64,000 bases of DNA, taken from positions 248,001 to 312,000 of the forward strand of contig NZ_JAFMZP010000002.1 in assembly GCF_024436435.1 (NCBI RefSeq), in the 5' to 3' direction. The position numbers and the translations under genes are program-made. This stretch comes from Desertivirga xinjiangensis (GTDB lineage: Bacteria; Bacteroidota; Bacteroidia; Sphingobacteriales; Sphingobacteriaceae). The notes below the pieces were generated by a model, which did not search any database, was not told where the DNA came from, and saw only the letters and a list, made by a program, of their open reading frames with translations. Of the stretch, positions 1 through 8,868 are shown piece by piece. Position 1 is the stretch's first letter; each line of letters starts with the position of its first letter.

Positions 1-1
1 A

Positions 2-1822
2 GTGAGCTTCAACGGAAGTTATTCCTATGGCTTTAATAATGTCAATTCTTTAAACAGCAGTATTTCTGAGAATACAACTACCCTCGGCAGCATATACTCA
101 ACTAACGAAAGTAATGCCGACAACAATACAAAGAATCATTCTTTCGATTTTGACCTCGAGTACGATATTGACAGTGCAAACTTTTTAAGAATACGACCTT
201 CTATTACTTACAGCAGCTCTTCAAACAGTAGTTTTTCAAAGAATATACAAACAGGGGTGTTCAACCAAACCCATGATGGCAGGAATAGAAGTGAGAACAC
301 TACGCCGAACTTCGGGGGAAGCATTTTTTATCAGCACCTGTTCAAAAAGAAAGGCCGGAACTTTTCCCTCAATTTAAGTTATATGCAAAGTGATCAGGAT
401 AGGGATAATGAGCAGAATGTAAACATATTATATTATGACGATACCGATGCCAACGTCTTGTTGAAGGATTCCCTGGTGCACCGAATGGTACTTCGTAAAA
501 ACCTGAACAACACCTTCAGAGGTAGTACAACCTTCTCTGAACGTTTAGGCACAAAGTCGAGGCTTGATTTTAACGCACAGATAAACCGCAGGTCTTATGA
601 TAACAGTGCGTACACCAATAACCTGGATGCTTCAGGTATTCAAACACCCGTTGATTCATTGACCAATGTGTTTAATTATTCTTTTACAGAAAGCAGGCTT
701 TCCTTAAACTATCGTTTTACTGAAAAGAAATACAATTTTTCGCTTGGCATGACCGGTATCCCAACTCTTTTAGAGGGTACTAAGGTTCACCTCGACGCCA
801 CAACCAGGAGAGGTAATTTTTATCTGATCCCCATAGCACGGTTTGAGTACCAGTTTTCAAGACAGCACCGTTTTAGCCTTAATTATACCGGTAACGCATC
901 CGAACCATCGTTCGATCAAATTCAACCAGTAAGAGATGTGTCGAGGGCTAATAATCCGGTGGTAGGTAACCCCGACTTGAAAGCTGCGTTCAATCATACT
1001 GTTAGTGCTGCTTATAATAACTATATCTCGAATTCCAGGCTTAATTATTCCCTTAACCTGAACGCCAGGTTCGTTGACAATTCAGTGGTCTCTAACATAG
1101 TGAACATTCCTGTTGAAATTCAGGAGGACGGGAAAACTGTGACCAGTTATATCAATGAGACACGCTTTCTCAACATGAACGGTGCATCGACAGTCACGGG
1201 TAACTACAGCATATCGAAATCATTAGCCGACCGGAAATATAGTATCCGCCTGAATGGTAGTGTGGTGAACCGTAAAAGTATCTCTATGAGTAACAACCTG
1301 GAAAACCGTGGTACCACATGGACATTTTCTCAGCGCTTAGGTCCTCAGATCAATCCGAACGAATGGCTCGAGCTTAATCCACATGTCAACTTTGTTTATA
1401 CCAAGGCGGATTTTACACTTCCTGCATCAAGGGACATAAACACAAAGAACTGGGCCTTAAGTGGTGATGGCAGAGTGTATTTCACAAAAACGATCTTGTT
1501 TTCATTTAGTGCAAGTAAGAACTTCGTGAGTGGGATAGACGCAAATGTTACGAACAATCCGTTTATCATTAATACTGCACTGGAGAAACAATTTTTTAAG
1601 CGTAAAAACGGAGCTTTAAGTATCCAGGCTTTTGACCTTCTCAACCAAAATAATTTTATTAATCGCGATATCAATGAAAACGGCTACACAGATACCCGTT
1701 CAAACGCTTTAAGCCGCTACGTATTGCTTAATTTTCGGTGGACGCCTCAAAAATGGACGGGAGCTGCAGCCAGCAGGAATGGCCGTATGATGAACCGGAG
1801 AGGGGACGGTAGTTTTTACTAG
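2..1822 (+). CDS. Outer membrane beta-barrel protein, C-terminal part (truncated by window edge)
   Basis: About 606 residues run from the left edge to a TAG stop at 1820-1822. The reading frame is open at the edge, so the N-terminus (expected signal peptide, CarboxypepD_reg-like domain and plug) is missing. The visible part is rich in Asn, Ser and Tyr, with alternating polar and aromatic strands such as YSIRLNGSV and YVLLNFRWTP, and it resembles the OMP_b-brl_3 barrels of Bacteroidota TonB-receptor-like proteins. The last strand is followed by a short basic, Gly/Arg-rich tail. The cargo cannot be told from this fragment. The gene is convergent with ppx and shares a palindromic terminator with it. 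The family call is good; the function is unknown. Confidence 0.8.
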   Translation: MSFNGSYSYGFNNVNSLNSSISENTTTLGSIYSTNESNADNNTKNHSFDFDLEYDIDSANFLRIRPSITYSSSSNSSFSKNIQTGVFNQTHDGRNRSENTTPNFGGSIFYQHLFKKKGRNFSLNLSYMQSDQDRDNEQNVNILYYDDTDANVLLKDSLVHRMVLRKNLNNTFRGSTTFSERLGTKSRLDFNAQINRRSYDNSAYTNNLDASGIQTPVDSLTNVFNYSFTESRLSLNYRFTEKKYNFSLGMTGIPTLLEGTKVHLDATTRRGNFYLIPIARFEYQFSRQHRFSLNYTGNASEPSFDQIQPVRDVSRANNPVVGNPDLKAAFNHTVSAAYNNYISNSRLNYSLNLNARFVDNSVVSNIVNIPVEIQEDGKTVTSYINETRFLNMNGASTVTGNYSISKSLADRKYSIRLNGSVVNRKSISMSNNLENRGTTWTFSQRLGPQINPNEWLELNPHVNFVYTKADFTLPASRDINTKNWALSGDGRVYFTKTILFSFSASKNFVSGIDANVTNNPFIINTALEKQFFKRKNGALSIQAFDLLNQNNFINRDINENGYTDTRSNALSRYVLLNFRWTPQKWTGAAASRNGRMMNRRGDGSFY

Positions 1823-1860
1823 ATTGATAGGCAAGCCCTCGAGGGCTTGCCTATCAATCT
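1821..1860. terminator. Perfect 40-bp palindrome, bidirectional terminator
   Basis: Positions 1821-1840 and 1841-1860 are exact reverse complements with no spacer (arm starts AGATTGATAG and ends GCAAGCCCTC). It fills the space between two convergent genes. The TAG of the left gene (1820-1822) and the TAG of ppx (1861-1859 on the minus strand) both run into the palindrome ends. No T-tract follows on either side, so termination would rest on the hairpin alone. Confidence 0.75.
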
Positions 1861-2755
1861 AGATATTTTCTGCTTTTTCAGTGATGTTCTTCTCAATCAA
1901 AAGGTTGATAATGCCATCAACCATACCCACCCGGGGAACAAAAATCTGCTTAACTCCGGCGCACTTCATTACCGTAAGGTAAATCTCACAGGCAGGAATG
2001 ATAACGTCGGCTCTATCCTGGTTCAAGCCCAGCACATTGATACGTTCTTTGAGAGAAAAAGACGAGAGATAATTATACATATCCTTCAACTTATTTATTG
2101 GAAGCGGCATGCCTTCTTTTTCTTCTGAAAGTTTAAATAACTTGTTAATATTTCCGCCTGTTCCAATCCCGATAAGGTTCTTATATTTCCTGGTATGTAT
2201 TTTTATCCAATTTTTCATATCCTCCCAGGTTTCTTCGGTATCTGCGTTATCCAGTATCCTGACAGTACCCAGGGGGAATGATTTGGATGACTCAACTACT
2301 CCTTCTACAAAAACGGAAAGCTCAGTACTGCCGCCGCCCACATCAATATACAGGTAGTTCTTTTTCTTATCCAGGGTTTGTTCAATATGTGTAGAATAGA
2401 TAATGTTAGCTTCTTTCTGACCCTCGACGATCTCTAGGTTCAGGTTTGCTTCTTTGCGGATACGTTCAACTATTTCCTTCCCATTTTTCGCCTCACGCAT
2501 TGCCGAAGTAGCACAGGCTACATAATCCTCAACTTTATAAACGTCGATCAGAAGCTTAAAGGCCGTCATGGTCTTAACCAGCTCATCTGCCTTCCTTACA
2601 GAAATTTCTTTATCCAGAAATGCATCATCTCCCAGCCTCAAAGGAACGCGGATCAGTGTGTTCTTTTTAAACGAAGTTTCTTCACCTTTTTCAATTATAT
2701 CGGCAATAAGTAAACGAACGGCATTGGAGCCGATATCAATAGCAGCGTATCTCAA
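1859..2755 (-). CDS. ppx: Ppx/GppA-family exopolyphosphatase
   Basis: A 298-residue protein of the Ppx/GppA branch of the ASKHA (actin/hsp70/sugar kinase) fold, which hydrolyses terminal phosphates of polyphosphate or of pppGpp. The phosphate-binding loops are visible: DIGSN near residues 7-11, ATSAMREAKNG near 82-92, DVGGGSTE at 138-145 and GIGTGGN near 197. At about 300 residues it is the short form, lacking the C-terminal HD-type domain of E. coli Ppx. The start is TTG at 2755, two bases after the ppk1 stop; I see no in-frame ATG between that stop and the conserved MRYAAIDIGSN start. Tight coupling to ppk1 supports a role in polyphosphate turnover rather than only in pppGpp hydrolysis. Confidence 0.92.
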   Translation of the reverse strand: MRYAAIDIGSNAVRLLIADIIEKGEETSFKKNTLIRVPLRLGDDAFLDKEISVRKADELVKTMTAFKLLIDVYKVEDYVACATSAMREAKNGKEIVERIRKEANLNLEIVEGQKEANIIYSTHIEQTLDKKKNYLYIDVGGGSTELSVFVEGVVESSKSFPLGTVRILDNADTEETWEDMKNWIKIHTRKYKNLIGIGTGGNINKLFKLSEEKEGMPLPINKLKDMYNYLSSFSLKERINVLGLNQDRADVIIPACEIYLTVMKCAGVKQIFVPRVGMVDGIINLLIEKNITEKAENI

Positions 2756-2757
2756 TG

Positions 2758-4812
2758 TTAATAGTTTTTATATTTTAAATAAGTATAGATATCGCTTTGC
2801 GCCCTGTAAGCTACTTTGGCTTTATCTTTACGGTAATTATTGTTGTTCAAACTGTTTATTTCCCTTGCTTTTGTATTGTCTTTTAGCTGAATATTGATTA
2901 TTTCTCGTACCTCCCGCCGTACGTTGGGGTCCAGGATAGGAAAGCCCACTTCCACACGATGGTCCAGATTCCGGGTCATAAAATCTGCGGAAGACAAGTA
3001 GATCTTCTCCTCGCCATCGTTTGCGAAGATCCAGACGCGGGCGTGTTCGAGGTACTTATCAATAATACTTATCACTTCGATGTTTTCGCTAAGTCCGGGA
3101 ACTCCCGGTACAAGGCAGCACATTCCACGTATGATCATTTGGATTTTGACTCCTGCCTGACTGGCAATGTAGAGTTTTTCAATCATCTCCTCATCCGCAA
3201 GGCTGTTCATCTTTAGTATCATGTATGCAGGTTTGCCAGATGCTGCATTTTGGATCTCGTTCTCGATCAATCCGTAGATCTTGCTTCTCGTTTCAAGAGG
3301 AGATACGATCAGACAGTTATAATCTTTGTAAAATACTTTTTTTTCAAGTCCTCGGAAAAGCTTTTTGAGTTCTGTTGTAATCTCCTCATTAGTAGTAAAA
3401 AGACTGTGATCACAATACAGTCCCGCAGTTTTTTCATTGAAATTTCCGGTGGCCAAATTGGCGTAGTACATCAGTTTGCCTTTTTCTTTTCGTGTTACAA
3501 GGCAAATCTTTGAATGTACCTTATAGTCGAGCAGTCCATAGTTAACAATGACGCCTTCTTCTTCGAGCCTGTTAGTCCATTTTATATTGTTCTCTTCATC
3601 AAAACGCGCCTTCAGTTCGACAAGGCAGTTCACTCTTTTACCATTCTTAGCTGCGTTGATCAATGCATTTATAATCCTTGAATTTTGCGCCAGCCGGTAT
3701 AGAGTAATACTAATTTCGGTTACCTTGGGGTCAATTGCAGCCTCCCGAAGAAAATGGATAATATAGTCGAAAGATTGATACGGCAGGTTAATGAGGAAAT
3801 CGCGTTTGGCAATCTGGTTAAAAATACTTTTCCTAGCATCCAGACCTTTCACATTTAAAACCGGATCTTTAGGATATTCAAGCTCCTTTCGGCCCACATT
3901 GGGAAAGCTGATAAAATCCTTAAAATTATGATAGCGGTTGCCCGGGATAAGTCCGTCGGCATCTAGCTTCAGTTTATCAACCAGGTAAGTAAGCATATCA
4001 AGCGGCATATTATTATCATATAACAGTCGCATAGGCTTGCCTTTTTTTCTTTTCTGCAAACTTTTGGTCAGCGTAACAATGAATTTCTCACTTACACTAC
4101 GATCCAGTTCGAGCTCTGCATCCCGCGTTAACTGAATGGAATAGGCTTCAATTTCATCGTAATCAAAGATAAAATAGATGTCTTCGAGGCAGTATCTTAT
4201 AATGTCATCAAGCAGAATGATAAACTTGAGGTTATTGGTTTCCGGAAGCACCACAAAGCGTTGAAGGCTTTCTGTAGGGATTTCAATAAGACTGTACTTT
4301 ACCTTCTGGCCAGCTTTTGAAAATTTGACCAGGAAATATATTCCCCTGTCTTTAAGCTCAGGAAAGGGCTTGTCATCTTCCAGCATTACCGGTACAAGGG
4401 TTGAGAGCAGCTTATCTCGGAAATAATTTCTTAAAAATTCACCACGTCCTACGTTCAGCTGTTTATCGTTGATTATAAAGATCTTTTCTTGCGCAAGTTC
4501 CTTAACGATCTCATCCTCATACAAGTGGTTAAAACGTCGCTCCTGTTTCACCACAATGTTCTTTATCTCTTTTAGGATCTTCTTCGGATTATATCCGAAT
4601 AACTCTTTCGCTTTGGTGTTCACATTAGCCAGCCGGCCTAGTGTCGGTACTCTTACCCGATAAAATTCATCGAGATTAGAAGAGAAGATAGCCAGGAAAC
4701 GGATGCGCTCAATTAATGGAACTGTTTTGTCCGCAGCTTCCTGTAATACTCTTTCGTTAAAGTATAACCAGCTAATTTCTCGGTTAGTAAACAGTGTTTT
4801 TTGCCTCGGCAT
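2758..4812 (-). CDS. ppk1: Polyphosphate kinase 1
   Basis: A 684-residue PPK1, which makes polyphosphate reversibly from ATP through a phosphohistidine. The N-terminal domain (about 5-105) opens with the typical REISWLYFNERVLQEA and FSSNLDEFYRVRVP stretches. The catalytic half holds HSK with the autophosphorylated His at 433 and the second conserved His at 590 (LEHARVWIF), followed by NLDHRVEVGFPI. The length is normal for the family. The stop lies two bases before the TTG start of ppx, so synthesis and breakdown enzymes form one operon. The start ATG at 4812 fits the conserved N-terminus; the 77 bp upstream are AT-rich. Confidence 0.97.
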   Translation of the reverse strand: MPRQKTLFTNREISWLYFNERVLQEAADKTVPLIERIRFLAIFSSNLDEFYRVRVPTLGRLANVNTKAKELFGYNPKKILKEIKNIVVKQERRFNHLYEDEIVKELAQEKIFIINDKQLNVGRGEFLRNYFRDKLLSTLVPVMLEDDKPFPELKDRGIYFLVKFSKAGQKVKYSLIEIPTESLQRFVVLPETNNLKFIILLDDIIRYCLEDIYFIFDYDEIEAYSIQLTRDAELELDRSVSEKFIVTLTKSLQKRKKGKPMRLLYDNNMPLDMLTYLVDKLKLDADGLIPGNRYHNFKDFISFPNVGRKELEYPKDPVLNVKGLDARKSIFNQIAKRDFLINLPYQSFDYIIHFLREAAIDPKVTEISITLYRLAQNSRIINALINAAKNGKRVNCLVELKARFDEENNIKWTNRLEEEGVIVNYGLLDYKVHSKICLVTRKEKGKLMYYANLATGNFNEKTAGLYCDHSLFTTNEEITTELKKLFRGLEKKVFYKDYNCLIVSPLETRSKIYGLIENEIQNAASGKPAYMILKMNSLADEEMIEKLYIASQAGVKIQMIIRGMCCLVPGVPGLSENIEVISIIDKYLEHARVWIFANDGEEKIYLSSADFMTRNLDHRVEVGFPILDPNVRREVREIINIQLKDNTKAREINSLNNNNYRKDKAKVAYRAQSDIYTYLKYKNY

Positions 4813-4889
4813 GAATTAAAATAGAACAGCCCCAACTTATATGAGCCGGGACTGCAAAACTGTACAAAATAATGTTAACTTAATATTAA

Positions 4890-5549
4890 CTAATTCTGGT
4901 TAGGTTTACTTTCTGTAATGTCAGAACTTGAGTCGCCAGTATCGGTGTTGTCAGAGTTTGGTGCATTGCTACTGAGCTCAGTTTTAGTTGTCTGAGCAGG
5001 CTTCCTGCTCCGTCTTATCGCAGGCTTGGCGGCGGCCGGTTTCTCTGCTTCCGCTTTTGCTTGTCTCGTTCGCCTTACTACAGGTGTATCTTCCGCATTT
5101 TCTTGTTTGGGTGCAGCAGCTGTTTTTCTCCTTGCAGGTGCAGATTTTTCAGCTGTTGGTGTTGAAGCTGAAGAAGTTGTTGCATTGCTTCTCCTTTTTC
5201 TAACCGGAGCTGCATCGGCAGGCCCCTCCTTAGTTGCAAGAACCTTAGCAACAACTTTGGCTGCCCTTGCTGAGGGCTTAACGTCGGCCTTTTCAGCCAC
5301 AGCTTTTACAAGTTCTTTTTTCTTAGTTTTTTTATTATCCTCTTTGGCGTTCTTTATCTTTTCCGATAGTTTATCCGCCAGCTGCCGGCTCATTTTCCTG
5401 ATGTCTTTAGCTATCCGGTCAGCATCGTGACCAAGACTATTTACAGCGTCCAGGAACTTTTGGGCCATGCCAATTTCAAGTTCCTTTCTCGCTGCCTTTT
5501 TTTGGCTTTTCTTAGCAGGCTTACTCGGTTCGCTCTTCTTTTTCTTCAT
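4890..5549 (-). CDS. Lys/Ala-rich histone H1-like protein with N-terminal helical segment
   Basis: 219 residues. The first 20 are a Lys-rich stretch, residues 22-75 look like an amphipathic helical or coiled segment (MAQKFLDAVNSLG, IRKMSRQLADKLSEKI), and the rest is low-complexity Lys/Ala/Arg/Pro with repeated RR(S/T)R and KPA motifs, ending in an acidic, Ser/Asp-rich tail. The basic tail resembles bacterial H1-like proteins that bind DNA or RNA without sequence specificity; this role is inferred from composition only. It is transcribed away from the yajQ-like gene and sits 77 bp upstream of ppk1 on the same strand. An alternative is a cytoplasmic scaffold protein. The reverse strand has a long hydrophobic shadow frame caused by the Ala/Lys codon bias. 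Confidence 0.75.
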   Translation of the reverse strand: MKKKKSEPSKPAKKSQKKAARKELEIGMAQKFLDAVNSLGHDADRIAKDIRKMSRQLADKLSEKIKNAKEDNKKTKKKELVKAVAEKADVKPSARAAKVVAKVLATKEGPADAAPVRKRRSNATTSSASTPTAEKSAPARRKTAAAPKQENAEDTPVVRRTRQAKAEAEKPAAAKPAIRRSRKPAQTTKTELSSNAPNSDNTDTGDSSSDITESKPNQN

Positions 5550-5654
5550 ACTTATTTTTGTGAGTTGGTTGTTTGTTAGGGCCGCAAAGAACTTGCCCTT
5601 ACTTTCATCTTCGTTTGTGAGCTTGGCTCACGCAGGTTTAATATTCAAAAATAC

Positions 5655-5670
5655 AATTTGTTAACAAATT
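5655..5670. promoter_or_regulatory. 16-bp perfect palindrome in a divergent promoter region
   Basis: AATTTGTTAACAAATT is its own reverse complement and lies between the H1-like gene (minus) and the yajQ-like gene (plus), 106 and 52 bp from their starts. It could be an operator, but with a composition this AT-rich a chance palindrome is also possible. Confidence 0.3.
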
Positions 5671-5721
5671 TGTTTTATTATTAAATATATCGACATATTT
5701 TTAAAGTCTCAAATAATTTGT

Positions 5722-6213
5722 ATGCCATCATTTGATATTGTGAGCAAATTTGACGCTCAGACTCTCGATAATGCAATCAATAACGCGAAGAAAGAAATTC
5801 TTAACCGTTATGATTTTAATGACTCTAAAAGCACTATTGAATTGGATAAAAAATCCAATGAAATAACAATAGTCACTGAGAATGATATGCGTTTGAAAGC
5901 TATCGTGGATTCGATTATTTCCCGTATGGTTAAACAGAATCTGGATCCTAAAGCACTGGATATGGGCAAGGAAGAATATGCTTCGGGGAATATGCTTCGC
6001 AAAGAGATCCTGGTACGGGAGGGGATTGATAAGGAAGTGGCGAAGAAGATCGTGAAAAAAATAAAAGACAGCGGGATTAAAGTGCAGGCTTCTATTATGG
6101 ACGATCAGGTTCGTGTACAAGGAAAGAAAATCGACGATCTCCAGGCGGTTATTTCCGTTTGTCGAGGCGAAGATTTTGGTCAGCCTCTGCAGTATATTAA
6201 TATGAGGTCTTAA
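5722..6213 (+). CDS. yajQ: YajQ-family nucleotide-binding protein
   Basis: 163 residues, matching the full length of YajQ (DUF520) proteins. It starts MPSFDIVSKFD, has the family stretch NRYDFNDSKSTIEL, and ends FGQPLQYINMR, where PLQF(I/Y)N is the typical C-terminus. YajQ folds as two ferredoxin-like domains. Some members bind cyclic di-GMP and act with a transcription factor, and others have been linked to tRNA or nucleotide binding. Nothing here shows which ligand applies. It is monocistronic or followed by the GNAT gene 28 bp downstream on the same strand. Confidence 0.95.
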   Translation: MPSFDIVSKFDAQTLDNAINNAKKEILNRYDFNDSKSTIELDKKSNEITIVTENDMRLKAIVDSIISRMVKQNLDPKALDMGKEEYASGNMLRKEILVREGIDKEVAKKIVKKIKDSGIKVQASIMDDQVRVQGKKIDDLQAVISVCRGEDFGQPLQYINMRS

Positions 6214-6241
6214 TTACTTTGTTTGTTAAATCTACAGCCTT

Positions 6242-6670
6242 ATGCCCGAACTCCTGATCTCAACAGACAAGACGAAACTGAACCTGGCATTAGTTCATAA
6301 ATTTCTGAGCGAAGAATCTTATTGGGCTAAAAACATTCCACTCGAAATCGTCAAGCAATCGGTCGAAAATTCACTTTGCTTTGGCGTTTATCTTGGCGAA
6401 AGTCAGATCGGATTTGCCAGGGTAATTTCAGATTTCAGCACTTTCGCATACCTCGCAGATGTATTTGTTTTATCGCAATACAGAAGAAAAGGTGTTTCTA
6501 AAAAGTTAATGGAGTTTATAAAAGAGCATCCATCCCTACAAGGATTGCGAAGATGGATGCTTGCTACTTCTGATGCCCAGGAGCTGTACCGGCAGTTCGG
6601 ATTCAGGAAACTGTCTAAGCCTGCCAGTATGATGGAGATTGTTGTTAACAACGCTTATTCGGGATCATAA
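6242..6670 (+). CDS. GNAT-family N-acetyltransferase
   Basis: 142 residues with one GNAT fold. The acetyl-CoA loop is VLSQYRRKGVSKKLMEF (about 79-95, the R/Q-x-x-G-x-S/A signature), preceded by the beta-4 strand FAYLADVFV and followed by the C-terminal ELYRQFGFRKL. The protein resembles small cytosolic GNATs of unknown substrate in Bacteroidota. It starts at an ATG 28 bp after the yajQ-like stop, so the two may be cotranscribed. The acceptor substrate cannot be inferred. Confidence 0.9.
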   Translation: MPELLISTDKTKLNLALVHKFLSEESYWAKNIPLEIVKQSVENSLCFGVYLGESQIGFARVISDFSTFAYLADVFVLSQYRRKGVSKKLMEFIKEHPSLQGLRRWMLATSDAQELYRQFGFRKLSKPASMMEIVVNNAYSGS

Positions 6671-6789
6671 GGAAGAGTCTTGCGCGCTCCCAACTCTGTC
6701 CCCCACTCTGTCCATAGAGTTCCGCTGCGCTAACTCTCCAGACAGGAAAGAACCTCAGGAAACGATCATTCATAATTCATCAATCATAT

Positions 6790-8802
6790 TTATACCAACT
6801 GCTTCATCGCCTCCGAAACCTCCGTAACCGGCAGCTGGCAGGTTTTGTCTTTGCAAACAAATATCTTAGTCTGATCTGAAAATTTATCCTCCAGCAGGGG
6901 TAGGGTACCGGTTCTTCCGCCAAGCAATATCTTATTGGGGATGAAGTTTTTTTCCAGTTCCTGCCTTTTCTTTTCTGCCTCTTCACCGGTTATGGCAATT
7001 TCAAAAATACCGGATACCTCATCCATCAACAGCATAGCCCAGTTGGAATACCCTGAACCGTAAGTTCTGATGTGCGGGAATACATTCTGCAGCATCTGGC
7101 GAGCCTGTTCCAAATAGTCGAAGCGGTCAAAGAAATGCCCCAATTTGTATAAATTAATAGCCATTGCAGAATTTGAAGCAGGGATTACATTGTCTAATAT
7201 TTCATGTTTCCGGGCAATAAGTTCTTCGTCAGCCTGAGAGGTATAATACAACATTCCTGTACCGGCATCATAAAAATTCTGCAGCGCATATTCATTAAGC
7301 TTCCGAGCTTCCTGAAGCCATTTTTCCTCGAAGGACGCTTCATATAGTCCGATGAACGCATCGATCACAAAAGCATAATCGTCGAGAAAGGCAATTTGCG
7401 GCGCTTGTTTATTGCCCGTCTTTTTGTAAACGCGTTGTAAGCCTCCCTGAGGAATCATTAAATTATCCTTAATAAAGTTCGCGTTAGCAATAGCAAGGTT
7501 GAGGAATTCAGGTTCGTTGAAAGCCCGGTAGGCATCAGTAAGCCCTTTTAACATCAGGCCGTTCCATGAAGCCAGGATCTTGTTGTCGAGTCCCGGACGG
7601 ATTCGCTTCTCGCGGTAGCTGAATACCCTGGATTTACAAGATGCGATCACCTCTTTTAGTTCATCCACTGATATACCTATTTCCTTGGCCAGGAATTCAT
7701 CATCCTCTTTCCGGATCAGTACGTTGGTATGTTCTTCTTCCCAGTTACCCTCTTCAGTCACGTTGTAATAAATGCCAAATAATTGTGCATCATTACCTAA
7801 AATACTATCAAGTTCAGCTTTTGTGAACGTATAAAATTTGCCTTCCACACCTTCGCTATCGGCATCTAAAGCTGAATAAAAACCACCTTCCGGAGAAGTC
7901 ATTTCCCTTTTAAGCCATGCTATTGTTTCAAACACCACATTCTTGTAAAGCTCTTCAGGTGAATATTGATATGCCTGTGAATATAAGCTCAGTAACTGTC
8001 CATTGTCATACAGCATTTTTTCGAAGTGTGGCACATGCCAGTACCCGTCTACTGAATAACGGGCAAAACCTCCTCCTATATGGTCATAAATGCCTCCGAA
8101 AGCCATTTTTTCAAGGGTAAGTTTGACGATTATATGTGCGGTGTCATCCTTAAGAAGATGCGCATACCGTAGCATAAATAGCCAGTTGTTTGGCATAGGG
8201 AATTTGGGCGCCCGGTTATGACCACCTTCCGAAAGATCGAATGTTTGTTTCCATGGATTAAATATGTCCTTCAGGTCTTCAGTTGAGTACTGAATTTCCT
8301 CATCAGAAAGATTTAGTTTCTCCGAATCTTCAATTCCTTTCGTTAACCTGTCGGCGTAGCCCTTTGCCTCTTCAGGCTTTTGTTGCCAGAATTCAGCCAG
8401 GTTTAGCAGCACGTTTTTCCAGTCGTCCTTTCTGAAATAGGTTCCCCCATAGATTGGCCTTTGATCTGGTAAACACACGCAGTTTAGAGGCCAGCCGCCA
8501 CGGCCGGTCATCAATTGAACCGCCATCATATAGATTTGATCGATGTCGGGCCGTTCTTCCCGGTCAACCTTTATGCAAACAAAATGTTCGTTCATGATAT
8601 CAGCTACAGACTGATCTTCAAAACTTTCATGCTCCATCACATGGCACCAGTGGCAGGCAGAATAACCCACACTTACAAGGATCAGTTTATTCTCGACCCT
8701 GGCCTTTTCTAATGCCTCAATACCCCAGGGATACCAGTCGACCGGGTTGTTTGCATGCTGCAATAAATAGGGCGAGCTTTCTTGACTTAATCTGTTGGAC
8801 AT
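6790..8802 (-). CDS. Thioredoxin domain-containing protein, YyaL/DUF255 (SPATA20-like)
   Basis: 670 residues. The N-terminal third is a DUF255 thioredoxin-like domain beginning [20 protein letters not shown], with a CHWC redox motif at residues 50-53. The C-terminal two thirds form an alpha/alpha six-barrel resembling glycoside hydrolases and N-acylglucosamine 2-epimerases ([29 protein letters not shown]). This family is widespread (YyaL, human SPATA20) and its biochemical role is not settled. No signal peptide is seen, so it should be cytoplasmic. The length is typical for the family. The start ATG at 8802 matches the conserved N-terminus. It stands alone, 66 bp beyond the end of the MocR gene on the same strand. 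Confidence 0.95.
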   Translation of the reverse strand: MSNRLSQESSPYLLQHANNPVDWYPWGIEALEKARVENKLILVSVGYSACHWCHVMEHESFEDQSVADIMNEHFVCIKVDREERPDIDQIYMMAVQLMTGRGGWPLNCVCLPDQRPIYGGTYFRKDDWKNVLLNLAEFWQQKPEEAKGYADRLTKGIEDSEKLNLSDEEIQYSTEDLKDIFNPWKQTFDLSEGGHNRAPKFPMPNNWLFMLRYAHLLKDDTAHIIVKLTLEKMAFGGIYDHIGGGFARYSVDGYWHVPHFEKMLYDNGQLLSLYSQAYQYSPEELYKNVVFETIAWLKREMTSPEGGFYSALDADSEGVEGKFYTFTKAELDSILGNDAQLFGIYYNVTEEGNWEEEHTNVLIRKEDDEFLAKEIGISVDELKEVIASCKSRVFSYREKRIRPGLDNKILASWNGLMLKGLTDAYRAFNEPEFLNLAIANANFIKDNLMIPQGGLQRVYKKTGNKQAPQIAFLDDYAFVIDAFIGLYEASFEEKWLQEARKLNEYALQNFYDAGTGMLYYTSQADEELIARKHEILDNVIPASNSAMAINLYKLGHFFDRFDYLEQARQMLQNVFPHIRTYGSGYSNWAMLLMDEVSGIFEIAITGEEAEKKRQELEKNFIPNKILLGGRTGTLPLLEDKFSDQTKIFVCKDKTCQLPVTEVSEAMKQLV

Positions 8803-8868
8803 TTGTTGCTGTTTAAGCTACAAACATAGCTCGATTTTATTTGTTGCGCCGAATTTGATTTAGGTGCA

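Noticed and set aside
5026-5430. 134-residue hydrophobic plus-strand frame
   Set aside because: It is the complement of the Ala/Lys-rich gene on the other strand and reflects codon bias only.
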